A stretch of DNA of 64,000 nucleotides from Blepharisma japonicum (GCA_949751835.1 CATKHK010000018.1:372001-436000), one strand, 5' to 3'. Shown: positions 11,087 to 24,262, counted from the stretch's first letter. The notes: generated by a model from the sequence alone, not told the origin. Program-made: numbers and translations.

Positions 11087-11965
11087 ATGGCAGGCAAGAC
11101 CAATACGAAATCCTTTAAAAAGCAGCCTCTTAAGCCTCTAAGCCTCAAAAAGCCACCAAAAGTGTCAAATATTGACGTAGAGAGCAACCATGGGAGAGAC
11201 AACGATTCTCTCCCAATACCTAAAGGTGACTCTCCCTATGCCTTAGCCAAACTTGCTGAGTACAAAGAGCGAGATCTTGATAAAGCGGAGTATTACTACA
11301 ACCTCACTATCAAAGCCGGCGATCGCTGCGAAAGTGCCATCAAAGATCTCGCAAGTCTTCTCCACCAGCGAGGCAAGACTAAAGAAGCCTGCAATTTACT
11401 GGACAAGCATAGGAATCTGTTTAAAAATGACGCAGAAAGGTTCGAAAACCTTTACAATACACTAAAAAAGCAAATTGTTACGACAGGTAACTGCTTAAAT
11501 AAACGCTTAAAGCTTTCAGGGCTTAAAAAGGATGACAACAGTGATTTTGTTTACTCACTGTTTTCCAATACAATGCGTATTATAAGTGTCGAGCTTAGAT
11601 ATGAAGAAATTGGCACCAAAGAAGTGTATTATGCAATACTTGACTTCAGCAGCCACTCTTCAGCTAGAAAAACCTTAGAAGGTTTCCACCACTGGGAAGA
11701 GTATAAAATCGAATGGATTGACTACAACGGAGAAGTAGCTGGGGATGCTCATTATGCAAGACATAAGATGGAAGAATACAGAAAGCACCATCCAACGTTC
11801 GAGTATAAAGTCTTCGATAGAGACCCGAAAGGTTACGTACTCAGTATGCCTATCGATGGAACAGCGATGCAAAATGGAGAAAAGCTGAAAGTTGATGGGC
11901 TGGACGTCAAGAATATTTTAGGAGTCTCTCTGTTCTCCACGATTTTTGAGGAGTCAGAGATATAA
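11087..11965 (+). CDS. TPR-like repeat protein of unknown role
   Basis: A 292-residue protein. After a basic head (MAGKTNTKSFKKQPLKPLSL), residues 48-110 form helix-turn-helix pairs of TPR type ('SPYALAKLAEYKERDLDKAE', then 'SAIKDLASLLHQRGKTKEAC'). Residues ~150-215 could form an RRM-like or ACT-like alpha/beta unit ('YYAILDFSSHSSARKTLEGF'). No TGA codons and no intron. Codon use here is richer in GC than its neighbours. Probably an adaptor; no named family recognised. Confidence 0.65.
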   Translation: MAGKTNTKSFKKQPLKPLSLKKPPKVSNIDVESNHGRDNDSLPIPKGDSPYALAKLAEYKERDLDKAEYYYNLTIKAGDRCESAIKDLASLLHQRGKTKEACNLLDKHRNLFKNDAERFENLYNTLKKQIVTTGNCLNKRLKLSGLKKDDNSDFVYSLFSNTMRIISVELRYEEIGTKEVYYAILDFSSHSSARKTLEGFHHWEEYKIEWIDYNGEVAGDAHYARHKMEEYRKHHPTFEYKVFDRDPKGYVLSMPIDGTAMQNGEKLKVDGLDVKNILGVSLFSTIFEESEI

Positions 11966-11991
11966 CTCTAACATCTTTATTATTCAATTAT

Positions 11992-14900
11992 TTAGTTTCG
12001 CTGAGCTTTAATATCTTCAAGGGCTTGATAAAGTCGTCCAAGCTGATCCATAACACTATGCTGATTTTGCTCTTGGACTTGTCCATTTCTTGCCAGTTCA
12101 TTCTTCAATGCATTTTGCACATCACTGATTTTATTATGTAGGCTATTAATGTGGCTCGCAATTTCTCCAGTCGCTTTTTCTTTTAATTCTTTATCTTCTT
12201 GCAGTTTCGCAATGGCTTCATGCAGCTCTTTTACTTCATTTCCAAACGCTTCTACCCTAGTAGCCAAGCTATTTGATTTAGGCCTTTCCGGTTCTTGATC
12301 ATTTAAACGGGTTTCTACAGTGGCTAGCCTGCTTTTTATAGCCCCAATCTCGCTGCTTCTAATTTCTTTTATAGTTTCTTCCATTGCTTCATGAGCTAAC
12401 GCTAGATGTTGATGATTATTCAGTAAATTTTGTTCAGAATTTGTATTTTGTTCTAAAATCTGGACATTTTGGGTTTGAACATCCATAAGTTTTTGATTTT
12501 GTTCAACTATTGCAGCTTGGATTTCGTTTTGGGCTGTAGCAAGATGGGATTTTAGCTGTGAAACTTCATCGAGAAGCAGTTTAATTGAGATAGAATTATA
12601 TTGTTTTTCTGAGCCTTCAAGGCGGCTTAATATAGAATTCATGATATGGTGGACTTGGAGATCTTCTAACGATAAAGTGTTTTCGTCAGACTGTTTAAAT
12701 AGAACTTCTACCTTATCGTCAATTTCTTTGCTTGCATCTATTATTTCTTGTTTCATTGCTTGTAATTCTTTATTAGTGTTTTCTGATATTTCTTGTTTTG
12801 TGTCTTCTATTACTTTACGAGTAAACGTTTCAGTCTCTTTAGCTGCACTCATTAAGGCTTCTTCCATTTTTTCTAGGTTTCTGAACATTATTTGTATATT
12901 ATTATCGTTATCAATTAGCCCATCTTTCATATCCATTATTTCTACAACTGAAATCATATTTTCTAAACAGTCTTTGACCGCGAGTTTTATATTTAGCTGT
13001 TGTTTTAAGTCGTCAATTCTTTCTTCTGACTTATTTTCTAGGTTTCCTAGGCTTTCACGAAGATTGTCGAAATTATCTTGAAATTCGTTGTGGAGGTCTT
13101 TTATCCAGTTGCCAGTTAAATTCGCGAGGACTACTTTTTGCCGCTCAATGGTATTAAGAGTGTAATCTTCAACGACTGAGTTGATCACGTCTTTTAAGCA
13201 TCGTTCTACTTCGACTCTTTCTCTATTATCTTTCATTATTTCTTTTAGTTTCTTGTGCCCTTTTTTTGTTTTTTCTCCCATTTGCTGTCTTTCGCTTGAT
13301 TCATTTTTCATGAAATTTAATGTTTCAGATCTCAGTTCTTCTGTCACTTTGGAAGTGTAGTATTTCATTAAGTCTTCGAGTCCTGAGATTCTGACATTTA
13401 AACTTTTCAGGATTCCTTCTTCTGAATGATTGCGCTCAGCTATTTCTTGAGTAATTAAAGCTCTACATAAAGCTTTTACAGCTTCAGCGCTTTGTATTAC
13501 ACCTTCTTGAAGCATGTGACTTAAATTTTCAAGCCTCTCAATAAAATTTTTCGCATTTTTTTCTCTTTCCAATTTTTCAATTGTTAGCTGATCATTAAGG
13601 GTGTTTTTAATTCCATTTGATTCAGCTGTAATAGCTAAAGAAGATGCTGCTTGAACTGACTGGATTTCATTTCTCAACTCTTCTTTAGCTTTTTCAAGCT
13701 CTTTATTCATTTTTTCTCTTTCGACTTCTACTGCGAGCTGCGTTTCTGTATTTATATTTGAAGAAATTTCTGACACATATTCTTGTGTCCATTGCTTTAT
13801 AGGCTCTTTAGCCTCTTCTATTTCAGTAAACAGCTGATCCGAAAGTTTTCCAAAATCACTCCTCACATTTTCTACATCACTCCTCACATTTCCTATCTCA
13901 TTCTGATTTTCATCAATTTTCCCCTCCACTTTTTCAATCTCTAGCTTTGTGTGCTCTTTCATTTCTTTTTTAATATTTTCTAGTTTATTCTTTAGCACGC
14001 CATCTAGCATTAAAATTTCTTCTTTTCTCTTTTTACTTTCTTCTAAAATCCCATAAAACATATCAGATTTCATGTTTTTCTGTATCTGGTCTAGCCTAGA
14101 AGCTAAAGTTTGAGATTGCTCCATTTGTAAATTTGCGATATTTTTTTCAGTGTCTGTTTTTAATTGGTGAAGTTCTTTGTTAATTTGGTCAGACATTTGG
14201 TTCATAGAATTTTTGACCCTTTGTTCGACAACTCCATCTTCGAAATTAATTTGGCTTTTTACCTGCTCTAGCTGGTTTTCGAACTCTTCTTGGACTTTTT
14301 TAAGCTCTCTTAAATAAAGCTCAGATTTTTCTCGGCCATCTAGGTAGCGCTTATTGCAGTCATTAAAATCATCTTCTAGTCTCTGACTTATAGAGCTTAG
14401 CTGGGAATCAAGACTTGTTTTGAATTCTTCTTTTCATGCATTTCATGCTTGCTCTCTTTGATCAGCTTCGTTTTGCATACTAAAAACTAAGCTTTTAACC
14501 CTGTTTTCGCTTGACATAATTTGATTTTCTAATGAAACTGTCTTTTGGTCAATCACTTGGGCAATATTCTGTATGTGGTTGTGCGCAGCAACTTGCTGCT
14601 CAACCCTTAGCTTAGCTTCTTCCTGCAGAGACTCTTCAAGTCCTTCAATTCTTGAGTATAATCCATCTTTTATGCTTGATATTATTTGTGTTATATCTTT
14701 GATATTTTCAGTCATCATGGTTTGAACTTTCCCAACATGTGCAGTCCCAGTTTCTTTAACTCTGCCAATAATTTCATGCAAAGCAGTCAGACCTTCTTGC
14801 ATCATTCCTAAAATATTTCTTTCTCTATCAGCAATATTTCTTTCATCATTTCTTATAAATTCTTGCACAAACTGTAGCTTTCCTTCAGTCCATTGTCGAT

Positions 14901-15795
14901 ATTCCCTTTCAATTTGTGTTCTTAACGATGCTTCTTCATCGACTCTTTTCTGCATATTTCCTAAAACGCTTTTTATATACTCAGCTTCGTTTCGATTTTT
15001 TTCTTCTCTTGTTTGCTCAAGTGAAGTTGCCTGCTGTCGGCTTCCTTTTTGAGCTTCCATGATATCATCTCTATACTGTTGAAATCTCCTTGCCATTTCT
15101 TTTTCTTGGTTTCTCATTTGTTGGTAAAGTTCTTGGATCTGTTTATATGAGTCTTGTTGAGACTGATCTCTTTGTCTTCTTTCTTCAATTAAAGCTTCTT
15201 TTAAGCTTTGGATATTTAAAGCTACTTCATTAGATATACCTTGAGGCTCAGGTGGCATAATTGATCTTGGCATCTTGCTTAAATGCTCGATTTCTCTTTC
15301 AGCTGAAGAATTCTTTAATTCTAGCTGATCCACTTTTCGCCTCACTCCGTTCATTTCAATTGACATTTTTTCAAATGAAGTCTGCATGGTGTTTTTAATG
15401 ATCTTTATAGCATCTTGCAGCATGAGAAGCTGCTGGGCGTTGTCTTTTCATAGATGAGTGTCACGTTCTTCTATTATTTTCAGCTCTTTGTGAAGACGAT
15501 TAGGAAAATCATCACCAAAGCCTATAAGCCTTCTCTCAATGCTTGAACGGATATCAAGCATTTGAAGCTCAACCTCACGAATTCTACCTCGCAATTCGAT
15601 CATTGAAGCGTCTTCAGGGATAAAAGTTGCTTTGGGGGTTTCAGCTTGTTCAGCACTAATAAACTCTCGAGACCCACGGCTTTGAATATTAGGCAGAAAA
15701 GAGTTTCGAGTTGATAAAGAAGGAGGAGTAGGCTGGGAACGGAATATATCAGCGACACCTTCTCGTTGTCGCCGCTGTTCAAGTTTTCTTGACAT
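11992..15795 (-). CDS. Large coiled-coil protein, 1267 residues
   Basis: A single frame from MSRKLEQRRQREG at 15795 to the TAA at 11992, crossing three TGA codons (Trp) at about 15448, 14443 and 14434. The first ~85 residues are disordered and basic, with a Pro-rich patch. Nearly all the rest is heptad coiled coil rich in Glu, Lys and Gln. No motor, kinase or membrane segment. In ciliates proteins like this are commonly filament, basal-body or cortex scaffolds; nothing in the sequence decides which. The C-terminus is again coiled coil with 'LEDIKAQRN'. Its stop lies 26 bp from the converging TPR-like gene. Confidence 0.8.
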
Positions 15796-15934
15796 AATTT
15801 AAAATTTAAGTAATGTGGCATTTCCCAATTCTTTATATATTCATATAGAAGGATTTTAATAAGTTTTCTTGTGATTATTCTTATAATAATAAGAATTTAA
15901 ATTTAAGGCTAATAGATAATTCTTATAAAAAAGA

Positions 15935-17320
15935 ATGGGAAACTGTTGCCTCAATCCAGCCGCTCAGAGTTTGGTGCCAAATCCTACAAATGAGCCAGAG
16001 TACCAAAAACACCAGGTCATCCACATCTATGAAAAAGATCGTTTTGACAGAATAGTCGGCAGCCAAGGTGTTAAATTTGAATTGCTTGCTCCTATACATC
16101 AAGAAACTTTAATTGCCAGTGCAGCAAAAATTCCTGTGCGTGTTACAGGATGTGTTATTCCTGGACTGGACCCTCGTGGTGAGATTAATAAGGAATGTCA
16201 AGATATTTATACATTTTTCCAAAAAGAAGATACTATTTTGGCAGTTCTATTTGACGGCCATGGCAAAGAAGGACAAAGAATCGCTAAATTCTGTAAGGAT
16301 TATATGGTCACTTTTTTCTCAGAAAATTTTTCAAAATTCAACGAAAATCCTATTGACGCCATTGTGGAGATGGTCCAAGAATGCGACGAAAGTTTAAGCT
16401 CGAGCGGAATTGTGTCAACTTTATCTGGAGCCACTGCTGTTGTCGTTGTAATTAGTCCTTCCGGAATCCATGCAGGTAGTGTAGGGGACTCTAGGGCTAT
16501 TTTAGCCACTTTACCGAGAGAAAGTGCTGTTATTAAGCCTCAGAATATCCCCCACAAGATTTCCTCAAAATGGTCTCATAAAGCTCTTCCTATGAGAATT
16601 TTATCGCCAGTCACCATAACAGTTGACCAAAAGCCGAATCATGCTGAAGAGCTTAAAAGAATTACCGCATCTGGCGGAATTGTTGAAAAAATCACTGACG
16701 ATACAGGCAATCCAGTTGGTCCCTATAGAGTTTGACTCAAAAAAGGAAACTACCCAGGGTTAGCCATGTCAAGATCTATCGGCGACACTATAGCCCACGA
16801 AATAGGGGTCACGTCCACCCCTATTTGTAATAGTTTTGAGCTATATCCTGAGTGTGACCAGTTTATAATTTTAGCTTCAGATGGGCTCTGAGATGTAATG
16901 GACAACCAAGAAGTTTCAAATTTTGTGGAAAAATACAGATCGACCACCAAGCATTTTCCTTCTGATGAATATCCAGCTACAATTACAAATTCTACGATTG
17001 CAAGACTGCTGTGTGAAGAAGCAAGATATAGATGATTTGGCGTTGTTGAAGATGAAGATGTAATGATAGATGATATTTCAGTAATAGTAATAGAATTCAC
17101 CAGTGTCGAACCGATGGCAATTGCGGAAAAGTCACCGAGAAATGAAAGAAATATAAAGAAATTCCAGAGCATTTCGTTTGAAAGTGAAATGATTAAGCAG
17201 AAAACAATTGTGAGAAATGATCCACATAGAGGAAGTATTACAAAAGGAGAAGAACATAATGAAATATTGGAAGCTGCAATACAGGTGATGCAGGAAGAAG
17301 AAGGTGATGATATTAAATAA
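15935..17320 (+). CDS. PP2C-family Ser/Thr phosphatase
   Basis: A 461-residue metal-dependent phosphatase (PPM/PP2C) starting MGNCCLNP, a consensus for Gly-2 myristoylation with neighbouring Cys for palmitoylation, so probably membrane-attached. Catalytic metal motifs follow in order: 'KECQDIYTFF', 'AVLFDGHGKEGQ', 'AGSVGDSRAIL', 'LAMSRSIGD', 'LASDGLWDVM' and 'DDISVIVIEF'. The Trp of SDGLWD is a TGA (16889-16891) at a position that is Trp throughout the family, which directly supports the reassigned code. TGA also supplies Trp at two other sites. The C-terminal ~80 residues are a polar extension. No introns. Confidence 0.9.
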
Positions 17321-17325
17321 AAAAA

Positions 17326-17868
17326 TTATGAATAATTAGGAATTAATAGCCTTTTTAAGGTAGTAATTCTATCATGAAAAGGCTGAAGTGGAGTGTTCGA
17401 TCGAAAATGATTTCTTCTTGAAAGCTTTGATGGTGATGAGCATTTTGACTGTGACTGTGGTCGAGAAATTATATCGATTGAATTTGTGGAGTTGTTTATC
17501 AGTTTAATATTTCGAAAACTTAAAAGATCGATGTTGTCTAAGCTAAACTCAGATTTTGTTCTCATGGATTGAGGAGAATTAGTATCGTATTTTCTTGGAG
17601 ATTCTGAAAAATCTCTAATTCTTTCATATACAGTATCTATTGTAGGGAATTCTTTGGGCGGGCTGATTGAGCCTGACCTTTCTTTATTTTTTCGATAGTT
17701 TATCAAGCTTTTAGGTATTTTTATTTTTTGTCCTGCCATGAAATCTCTGATTTGTCTTCTGAGTAAAAATTACTTTGATTTTTCATTTGGGGCTCTAGGG
17801 GTTTTCTTTTTTTTTGGAACAAAAACGGAGATGTTAGCAGATGTGTCTTCTTTTATCGCAGGAAGCAT
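17326..17868 (-). CDS. Unknown Ser-rich protein
   Basis: Exons 17774-17868 and 17326-17758 are joined by a 15-nt intron (GTAATTTTTACTCAG on the coding strand, 17759-17773). The product has 175 residues, starting MLPAIKEDTSANISVFVPKK. An in-frame TAA upstream of the ATG supports this start. The chain is disordered, basic and rich in Ser and Pro ('SGSISPPKEFP', 'SKCSSPSKLSRR'), suggesting phosphorylation sites. No family recognised. Its stop lies 5 bp from the stop of the converging phosphatase gene. Confidence 0.65.
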
Positions 17869-18218
17869 TTGGGATATTTTCAAAATTTATTTATTCTTTT
17901 GATTCGTTTAGACCATTTTTCTTAGAAGAGTTATAATAATTCTTTATGCATGTTTTACTGAGATTGACTTTAATAGGGATTTTTTGCACGTAAAGAAATA
18001 TATTTTATTTAAAATTTTTGTAATGCAATGGATAATTATTTCATATTTTAAATATTGAGTATAAATATTTTCAGTATAATTATAGCCTATATCTTTATTA
18101 AATTAAATATCAATTCAATTTTCCTAGATAGCGATGATTTTCGTAGTAAATTAAATAATTAAAGCAAGACTAGATAAAGCAAAAATATAACCCATATTCT
18201 TAATATATTTTCAACTGC
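17869..18218. other. Divergent intergenic region
   Basis: AT-rich promoter space between the Ser-rich gene (minus) and the XK-like gene (plus). No open frame, repeat or RNA gene seen. Confidence 0.5.
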
Positions 18219-18839
18219 ATGTCTGTAAATTACAGAAGGTTGAGCTTTATCCTCTTTTCAATAGTTCTAAGCTGAGCAAGCATCACCTGTGATATTCTCT
18301 ATGCATGAAGAATGCAAGATGCCCCTCTCAATGACTGTTTAATTGCTTTTATAGCTATTCAACCTTCAATTTATTTAGTCTACTACTGACTCTATGTAAC
18401 AATCCCTATCATCTGTAATGAAATGTCTCTTCCAATATATGGTATCATCATTTCCTACCTTTTCCAAGGCCCAATTTTTGCATTAATTGCAGAATTCAAG
18501 CTAATGCTTACAAAAGCTTATTATCTTACACTTGTAGCAGGGCCTGAGGCATATGGTGACAGAATAAAACAAGACTTTTTATCACACCTGATTGTCCATG
18601 CGCTATTTCAAAGCGTTCCTATGGCGATTTTGCAAATAGTTACAAATATTGATCAAGGCGTATGAGATGATATTACTATTGTGAGCCCAATAATTTCTTT
18701 ATTGATGGCAATCACAGGGTTTTTTAGCTTGACGATTTTTATGAAAATGAATACAGGTGGGTTAGAATGGATACAAAAGAAGAAGAAAACAACAGGTGTA
18801 TATACTTTATCTCCGTTAGATGCTGATTTAACTATTTAA
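18219..18839 (+). CDS. XK-related-like membrane protein
   Basis: A 206-residue protein starting MSVNYRRLSFILFSIVLSW, with four in-frame TGA codons read as Trp. About five hydrophobic helices are visible. The block 'ALFQSVPMAILQIVTNID' followed by another helix ('ISLLMAITGFFSLTI') resembles the 'E-x-LPQ-x-x-LQ' region of XK/XKR scramblase-related proteins. It is shorter than animal XKR proteins (about 400 residues), so kinship is uncertain. It could equally be a ciliate-specific family with the same helix-hairpin pattern. It lies 233 bp before the ABCC gene on the same strand. Confidence 0.6.
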
Positions 18840-19072
18840 ACATTAGGATTTATGCATTGGATATATGAGGATTATGCTAATTAATAACAATAAATCAGTT
18901 CTTGGAAAATCTTGATTTAATTAGTATGCCCAGGCTCTGTTTTGCTGTATCATGAAATGAGCTCACTTAAATTTTTAATAATTATTGAAAAAATCATTTA
19001 ATTCTCTTAAATTATCATGCTAAATAAAGCCATTTTGCATTACATAATTATTAGTGAAAAATATAAATAATA

Positions 19073-22000
19073 ATGACGGAGCTAGAATTTAGCTATGATA
19101 ATGGAAACTTTTGAAGTAATTTATGAATGACATGGGCATTTAATTTGATAGGTTATTGAAACCAATCTAAATCAAAAAAACCAAATACAGTAGCAATTCC
19201 ACATCGAATGAAATTTGAGGAATCCTTATTTGTATTAGAAAAAGAATGAGAAATCGAACAAAAATCCCCAAAGCCAAAATTTTTTAAAGCCTTAAAGAAG
19301 ACTTTTTGGTGAGAAATTACAAAATATTCTATATATATAAAGCTTGGACAGCTGCTTGGATTATTTCAAGCAGTAATTATGATTTTTCTGATAGATTTTT
19401 TCACAAATGATAATGCTTATATAGCAGAAGGAATCATTTTGGTAATGTGTTTAGCTATCCTTACCTTAATGAGTGTTTCTTTATATGCTCTTGGTGCATT
19501 TCATGTTAGACTTCTTACATTGAAAATAAAATCTATTGTTCCATATATTATATTTAAGAAGGTGCTAAAAACTTCATACGAGGAAATTTCCAATAGAGAT
19601 TTCCAAAGTAAACTACCGAATACTATTGCTGCAGATCTGGAAATTTTTAATTATCTTGTACCTATAGCAATGATGATTGGCTGCCCATTGATTTTTGCAT
19701 GCTCGTTTCTTATAATAGGAAATCTTACAGGATGGGCTGGAATTATTGGATTAATTGTTTTATTAGTTCATTATCCTATAGCCATTGCTTTATCTAGTGC
19801 TTCGAGCTACTATAGAAAAAGGGCATCAGAGTTCAGTGATAAAAGAGTTATGCTGATTACTAATTTAATAGAAGGCATAAAGGTTGTAAAGCTCTATGGA
19901 TGAGAAGACCCATTTTTGAGGCTTATATATGGAGAAAGATCAAAAGAAATAAAAGAGCAGGAAAAGCAGTTTAATATTAGCTCTATAAATAATGCGATGG
20001 GAGTTTCAGGCATAGGCATTGTTTTTCTTGTAACATTTGCATTATATATTCACTTAGGCAACTCTTTAGAGCTAAGCACAGTATTTTGTGTCGTGGCAAT
20101 CATGATGATGGCTTATTCTTTATTAATCAAGACAGGAGTAATTGCAGCATTTAGTATGGCATCAATTTATTTATCAATGGAAAGGATTACTCAACTATTG
20201 CTATTGAGTGAAAAGGATTCTAAAAAAGACTTGGATGATTCTGATGTATTAGTTTCAATGGTAAATGCAAGCTTTTCATATAGAGAAAAAGACGAAATAC
20301 AAGAAGAAGGAATTTTTGAAGAAAATTTAATGAGTAGATATAATAAGGATGAAGATGTTCTCACTGATATAAATTTTCAGATCAAAAAAGGTGAATTAAT
20401 GATTGTTGTAGGACAAGTAGGAAGTGGAAAAACAAGTTTGTTACTAGGAATATTAAATGAAATATATTTAAGGGAAGGAAACGTCAATATATCAGGACAA
20501 ATTTCATACTCGGGGCAAGATTCATGGGTTTTACCAGCAACAATAAAGGAAAACATTCTGATGGGCAATGAATATAGTGAGTTTCTGTATAAAAATACTC
20601 TTCAAATCTGCGGACTTGATAAAGATCTTGATTACTTTAAATTAAGAGATGAAACAATTATTGGGGATAATGGAGCAACGCTAAGTGGAGGACAAAAAGC
20701 TCGGCTAAGTCTTGCTAGAGCATTATACCATAATAAGGATATAATGCTTCTTGATGATCCTTTAAGTGCTGTGGATGCTGATGTGAGCTCATTTATATTT
20801 AAAAATTGTATTAAAGAATTCCTAAAAGACCGTGCAGTCATATTAGTCACCCATCACATCCATCTTATACCTGAAGCCAATAAAATTTTAGTTCTTAACC
20901 AAGGGAAACAGATATTTTTTGGAGAGTATCAAGAATTTCAAGATAGGCATGACATAAGCCATTATGTTTGAGAATTAAATAACTTAAAACATATAAAGGA
21001 AAACTTGGAAAGTAAAGACAAAAATGAAATAATGACTGAAGACAAGCCTGAAATTATTACGGCAATTATAGAGGAAGAAAATGAACTACCTCCTATTTCG
21101 TTGAAAACATATTACAGGTATTTTTCTTACGGGTTTAACTCATATTGCCTTCTAGGAGGAACTGCTTTGTGATTATTGGTGTCGCAATTATCAAGCTTAG
21201 CTGTATTGTATTGACTTACATTCTGATTCACGCAAGTAGAAACTGAGCAATCAAATTTATATTATGTATGATTTTATGCAATAATTATATGCATAAATTA
21301 TATATCTACTTTTTTCCGTTCTTTAGTGCTTAATTATGGATTGACACTTGCTGGGAAATGCTTGCATAACAAAGCATTAGAAAATATGTGTAAAACCAAT
21401 ATACAGTTTTTTGATAAAAATAATATTGGAAGAATGATTAATCGGTTTTCTAAAGACACGTTTATGATGGATGAGATATTGCATACTGTGCTAGGCTATT
21501 TTATTAGCCAGGTTTTTGATTTATGGGGTATTCTTATATCTATTGCATTTATTGCTCCACCTGCTGCGCCATTAGTTATATTTTATTTCTTAAACACTTT
21601 ATGATTTTCTCAATTTATATTACCAATCATTAAAAATCTCAGTACCTTAGCATTAGAGTCAAAAAGCCCTATTTTAAGTCTAGCCAATGCATCATTACAC
21701 GGAATTGCAACAGTCAGATCACATGATCTCGAGAATAAGCTTTTAGAAGACATGAAAAAAAATATCGAGTACAACTGCAGGTGTGAATTAAGCAAAGAAA
21801 TCCCTTTCCGTTTCTATCAATTTTATATGGAAATTTTTGCTTCTTTGTTATGTATTATGATAGCTATAGTGCTTATACCATGAAAGGGTTTCATAACCCC
21901 TGATCTTGCAGCTATATGTATTTGTTTCTTAATTTTAGCTATGCAGACTTCTATGTCATGAGCAGATTGTATGCTTGAAATTGATATTTTAATGATTTCT

Positions 22001-22843
22001 CCACAAAGACTGATGGAGTATGCTGATATGAAACAAGAAGGAAAATTTGGCTCAGATGAAAGTTTTACCATTAAATACGGGAAAATAGAAATTAAAAACG
22101 TTTTTATGAAATATGGAGAAAACTATCCTTATGCTTTGCACGACTTAAATGCTACAATTAACCCCGGACAAAAGGTTGGCATTGTTGGAAGGACTGGATC
22201 AGGTAAATCCTCGATAATGAATGTATTGTTTCGGATTGTAAACCCTTCATTAGGAACTATACTTATAGATGGCCAAGACTATAAAAGTGTAGGTCTTCAT
22301 CAATTACGTAAACAAATGTCAGCCATCTCTCAATCTCCTATTATATTTATGGCAAGTTTCAGAGATAATATTGATCCATATCATGAATATACAGATGATG
22401 AAATATGGCGTACTTGCAGGCAGGCAGATCTTTATGATTTAGTTAGGGCTTTACCTAATAAGCTTGATACTATTCTTTTAGGGTCAGAGTGCAGCTTATC
22501 AACAGGGGAAAAACAGCTAGTCTGCCTTGCCAGAGCCTTAATTAGAAATAGTAAAATTGTGATGATGGATGAAGCAACTGCAAATGTAGACCCAAAAACT
22601 GATAGAATTGTCCATGAAAAAATAAAAACAATGTTTTCTGAAAGTACAATGCTTATTGTAGCTCATAGATTAAGAACTATTATTGATGTTGATTTAGTAA
22701 TTTTGATGGAAGATGGGACTTGCAAAGAAATAGGAAGCCCAAAGCAGCTTGGTACTGACAAAAATTCTTCGTTTAGAGGACTGATTTTACATACTGGGCC
22801 TCAAGAGTCAAGATATTTATTAGAAAAATTAAAAAATAATTAA
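19073..22843 (+). CDS. ABCC-family full ABC transporter
   Basis: A 1256-residue transporter in the order TMD1-NBD1-TMD2-NBD2, one frame with many TGA = Trp codons, several in membrane segments. It lacks a TMD0 and is of the short MRP type (start MTELEFSYDNGNFWSNLW). NBD1 has Walker A 'GQVGSGKTS', signature 'LSGGQKARLSLARA' and 'LLDDPLSAVD'. NBD2 has Walker A 'GRTGSGKSS', a slightly altered signature 'LSTGEKQLVCLARA' and 'MMDEATANVD'. The Asp in NBD1 versus catalytic Glu in NBD2 is the usual ABCC asymmetry. Expected role: ATP-driven export of organic anions or conjugates at plasma or vacuolar membranes; the substrate is not readable. No introns; ends TAA. Confidence 0.92.
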
Positions 22844-22867
22844 TTTTCTTTTTGCAATAATTAATAG

Positions 22868-24262
22868 TTAAGTAGCTTTATCATCATCTGATGACTCAAA
22901 AGCTTTTTTCTTCTCAATTTCAGGCTCTTCTATACAAGATCTCGTGAAAACAAGTATTATAGCAGTCGGTACTGCGATTGCACATATAATCATCCACATT
23001 TTCCAGCAATCTTTTTCATCACCACTTTCAGGACAGTATTCCTCTAACAACACCCCAGACAAAATTCCTGCAAATAATAGAGAGACGTTATTAGGAAGGA
23101 CTAAAAATGAAAAATAAACCACTTCTTGTCCTAAAGGAGCAACCTTTAATATATAATCATAAAGCCTAGGCTGGAATAAGCTGCACCCAACTCCATAAAA
23201 AATAGCAAAATAGACGCACATTGAATAGGTAGGAGGAAAAGTAAAAAAATAAAATGACAACGCAGAAATTAAGCAACCAAAAATAATAAGAGTATAGCTT
23301 GTAATCATGAATAAAAAGAACGACAAGGCGATAATAGAAACAATCGTCACAATGGATTGTATAGTATAAATAGAACCCCAGTTTACGTCATCTCCGAACT
23401 CCCTTGTCATATACTTGCCAAGTGCTATAGGATAAGTATTAAAAGTTCCTAATAAAATAGTCAATAATATTAGAAATATAAAATACCTCATAAAGGTCTT
23501 GGTTTTAAACACGTCCATAATATTAAGTTTTTTGCCTTCTTGATGCTCGGTTTCTTGTGAATATTTTGGTGGGCCAACAAAATGTATTAACCCTGCACTT
23601 AGCAATGCAGCCATTGCTGCTGATAAAAACATAGCTCCATATGCCCACTCTGCATTATCATTAAATAATTCCCAAAACAAGGAAATGCTTATACCAATAA
23701 AAATAAATGTAACGCAAAAAGTGATGACCACAAGGCTGTTTGCGATAATCCTTGATTTTTCTGGGGTGTAAAGGGAGATTGCAAAGATTGTCATTGGGAC
23801 ACTTATACTGTTTCCGATAGCTGTTAATGTATAAACTGATACAACAGAGAGCGCAAACCAGTCTGAAAGAGCTATTAAGGTTAAGCCTGCGCTGAAAATT
23901 ATCCCTCCAATTGTGATACTAGTTTTTACCCCAAAACGATATGGAAATGAGCCAGTTATCAAAGATGCAATACCCGTCATAAGCCCATAGATTCCAATAA
24001 TGATCCCAGATTCAATGTCTGAAGAGTCCCACACATCTGTAAAATAAGCACACAAAACGCTAAGTACCATTCCAAATGAGTACGAAACGAGAAAAAGTTG
24101 AGTGTATAATATAATAAGCTCTTTAGGATATTGAATGAATAAAATTATTGCTTCTTGAAAATGATATAATTGATGAGTCAACGTATTAATGGATTCCTTT
24201 ATCTTCTCATCAACTAGTGGGGTAGACTCCTCTTTTTGAGGGTTTGAGGATTCGTTTTCCAT
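22868..24262 (-). CDS. MFS transporter
   Basis: A 464-residue major-facilitator protein with about 12 hydrophobic helices, a polar acidic N-terminus (MENESSNPQKEES) and a charged C-terminal tail (EIEKKKAFESSDDDKAT). 'GSFPYRFGVKTSITIGG' sits in the position of the family's cytosolic loop 2-3 motif. A long central loop separates the two six-helix halves (around 'KYSQETEHQEGKKLN'). The substrate cannot be read. Contains no TGA codon. It converges with the ABCC gene, leaving 24 bp. Confidence 0.85.
   Translation of the reverse strand: MENESSNPQKEESTPLVDEKIKESINTLTHQLYHFQEAIILFIQYPKELIILYTQLFLVSYSFGMVLSVLCAYFTDVWDSSDIESGIIIGIYGLMTGIASLITGSFPYRFGVKTSITIGGIIFSAGLTLIALSDWFALSVVSVYTLTAIGNSISVPMTIFAISLYTPEKSRIIANSLVVITFCVTFIFIGISISLFWELFNDNAEWAYGAMFLSAAMAALLSAGLIHFVGPPKYSQETEHQEGKKLNIMDVFKTKTFMRYFIFLILLTILLGTFNTYPIALGKYMTREFGDDVNWGSIYTIQSIVTIVSIIALSFFLFMITSYTLIIFGCLISALSFYFFTFPPTYSMCVYFAIFYGVGCSLFQPRLYDYILKVAPLGQEVVYFSFLVLPNNVSLLFAGILSGVLLEEYCPESGDEKDCWKMWMIICAIAVPTAIILVFTRSCIEEPEIEKKKAFESSDDDKAT

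Noticed and set aside
12641-13081. Plus-strand open frame inside the large coiled-coil gene
   Set aside because: Antisense shadow of Glu/Lys-rich coiled-coil codons, giving a Ser/Leu/Phe-rich translation; the minus strand has a 1267-residue frame.
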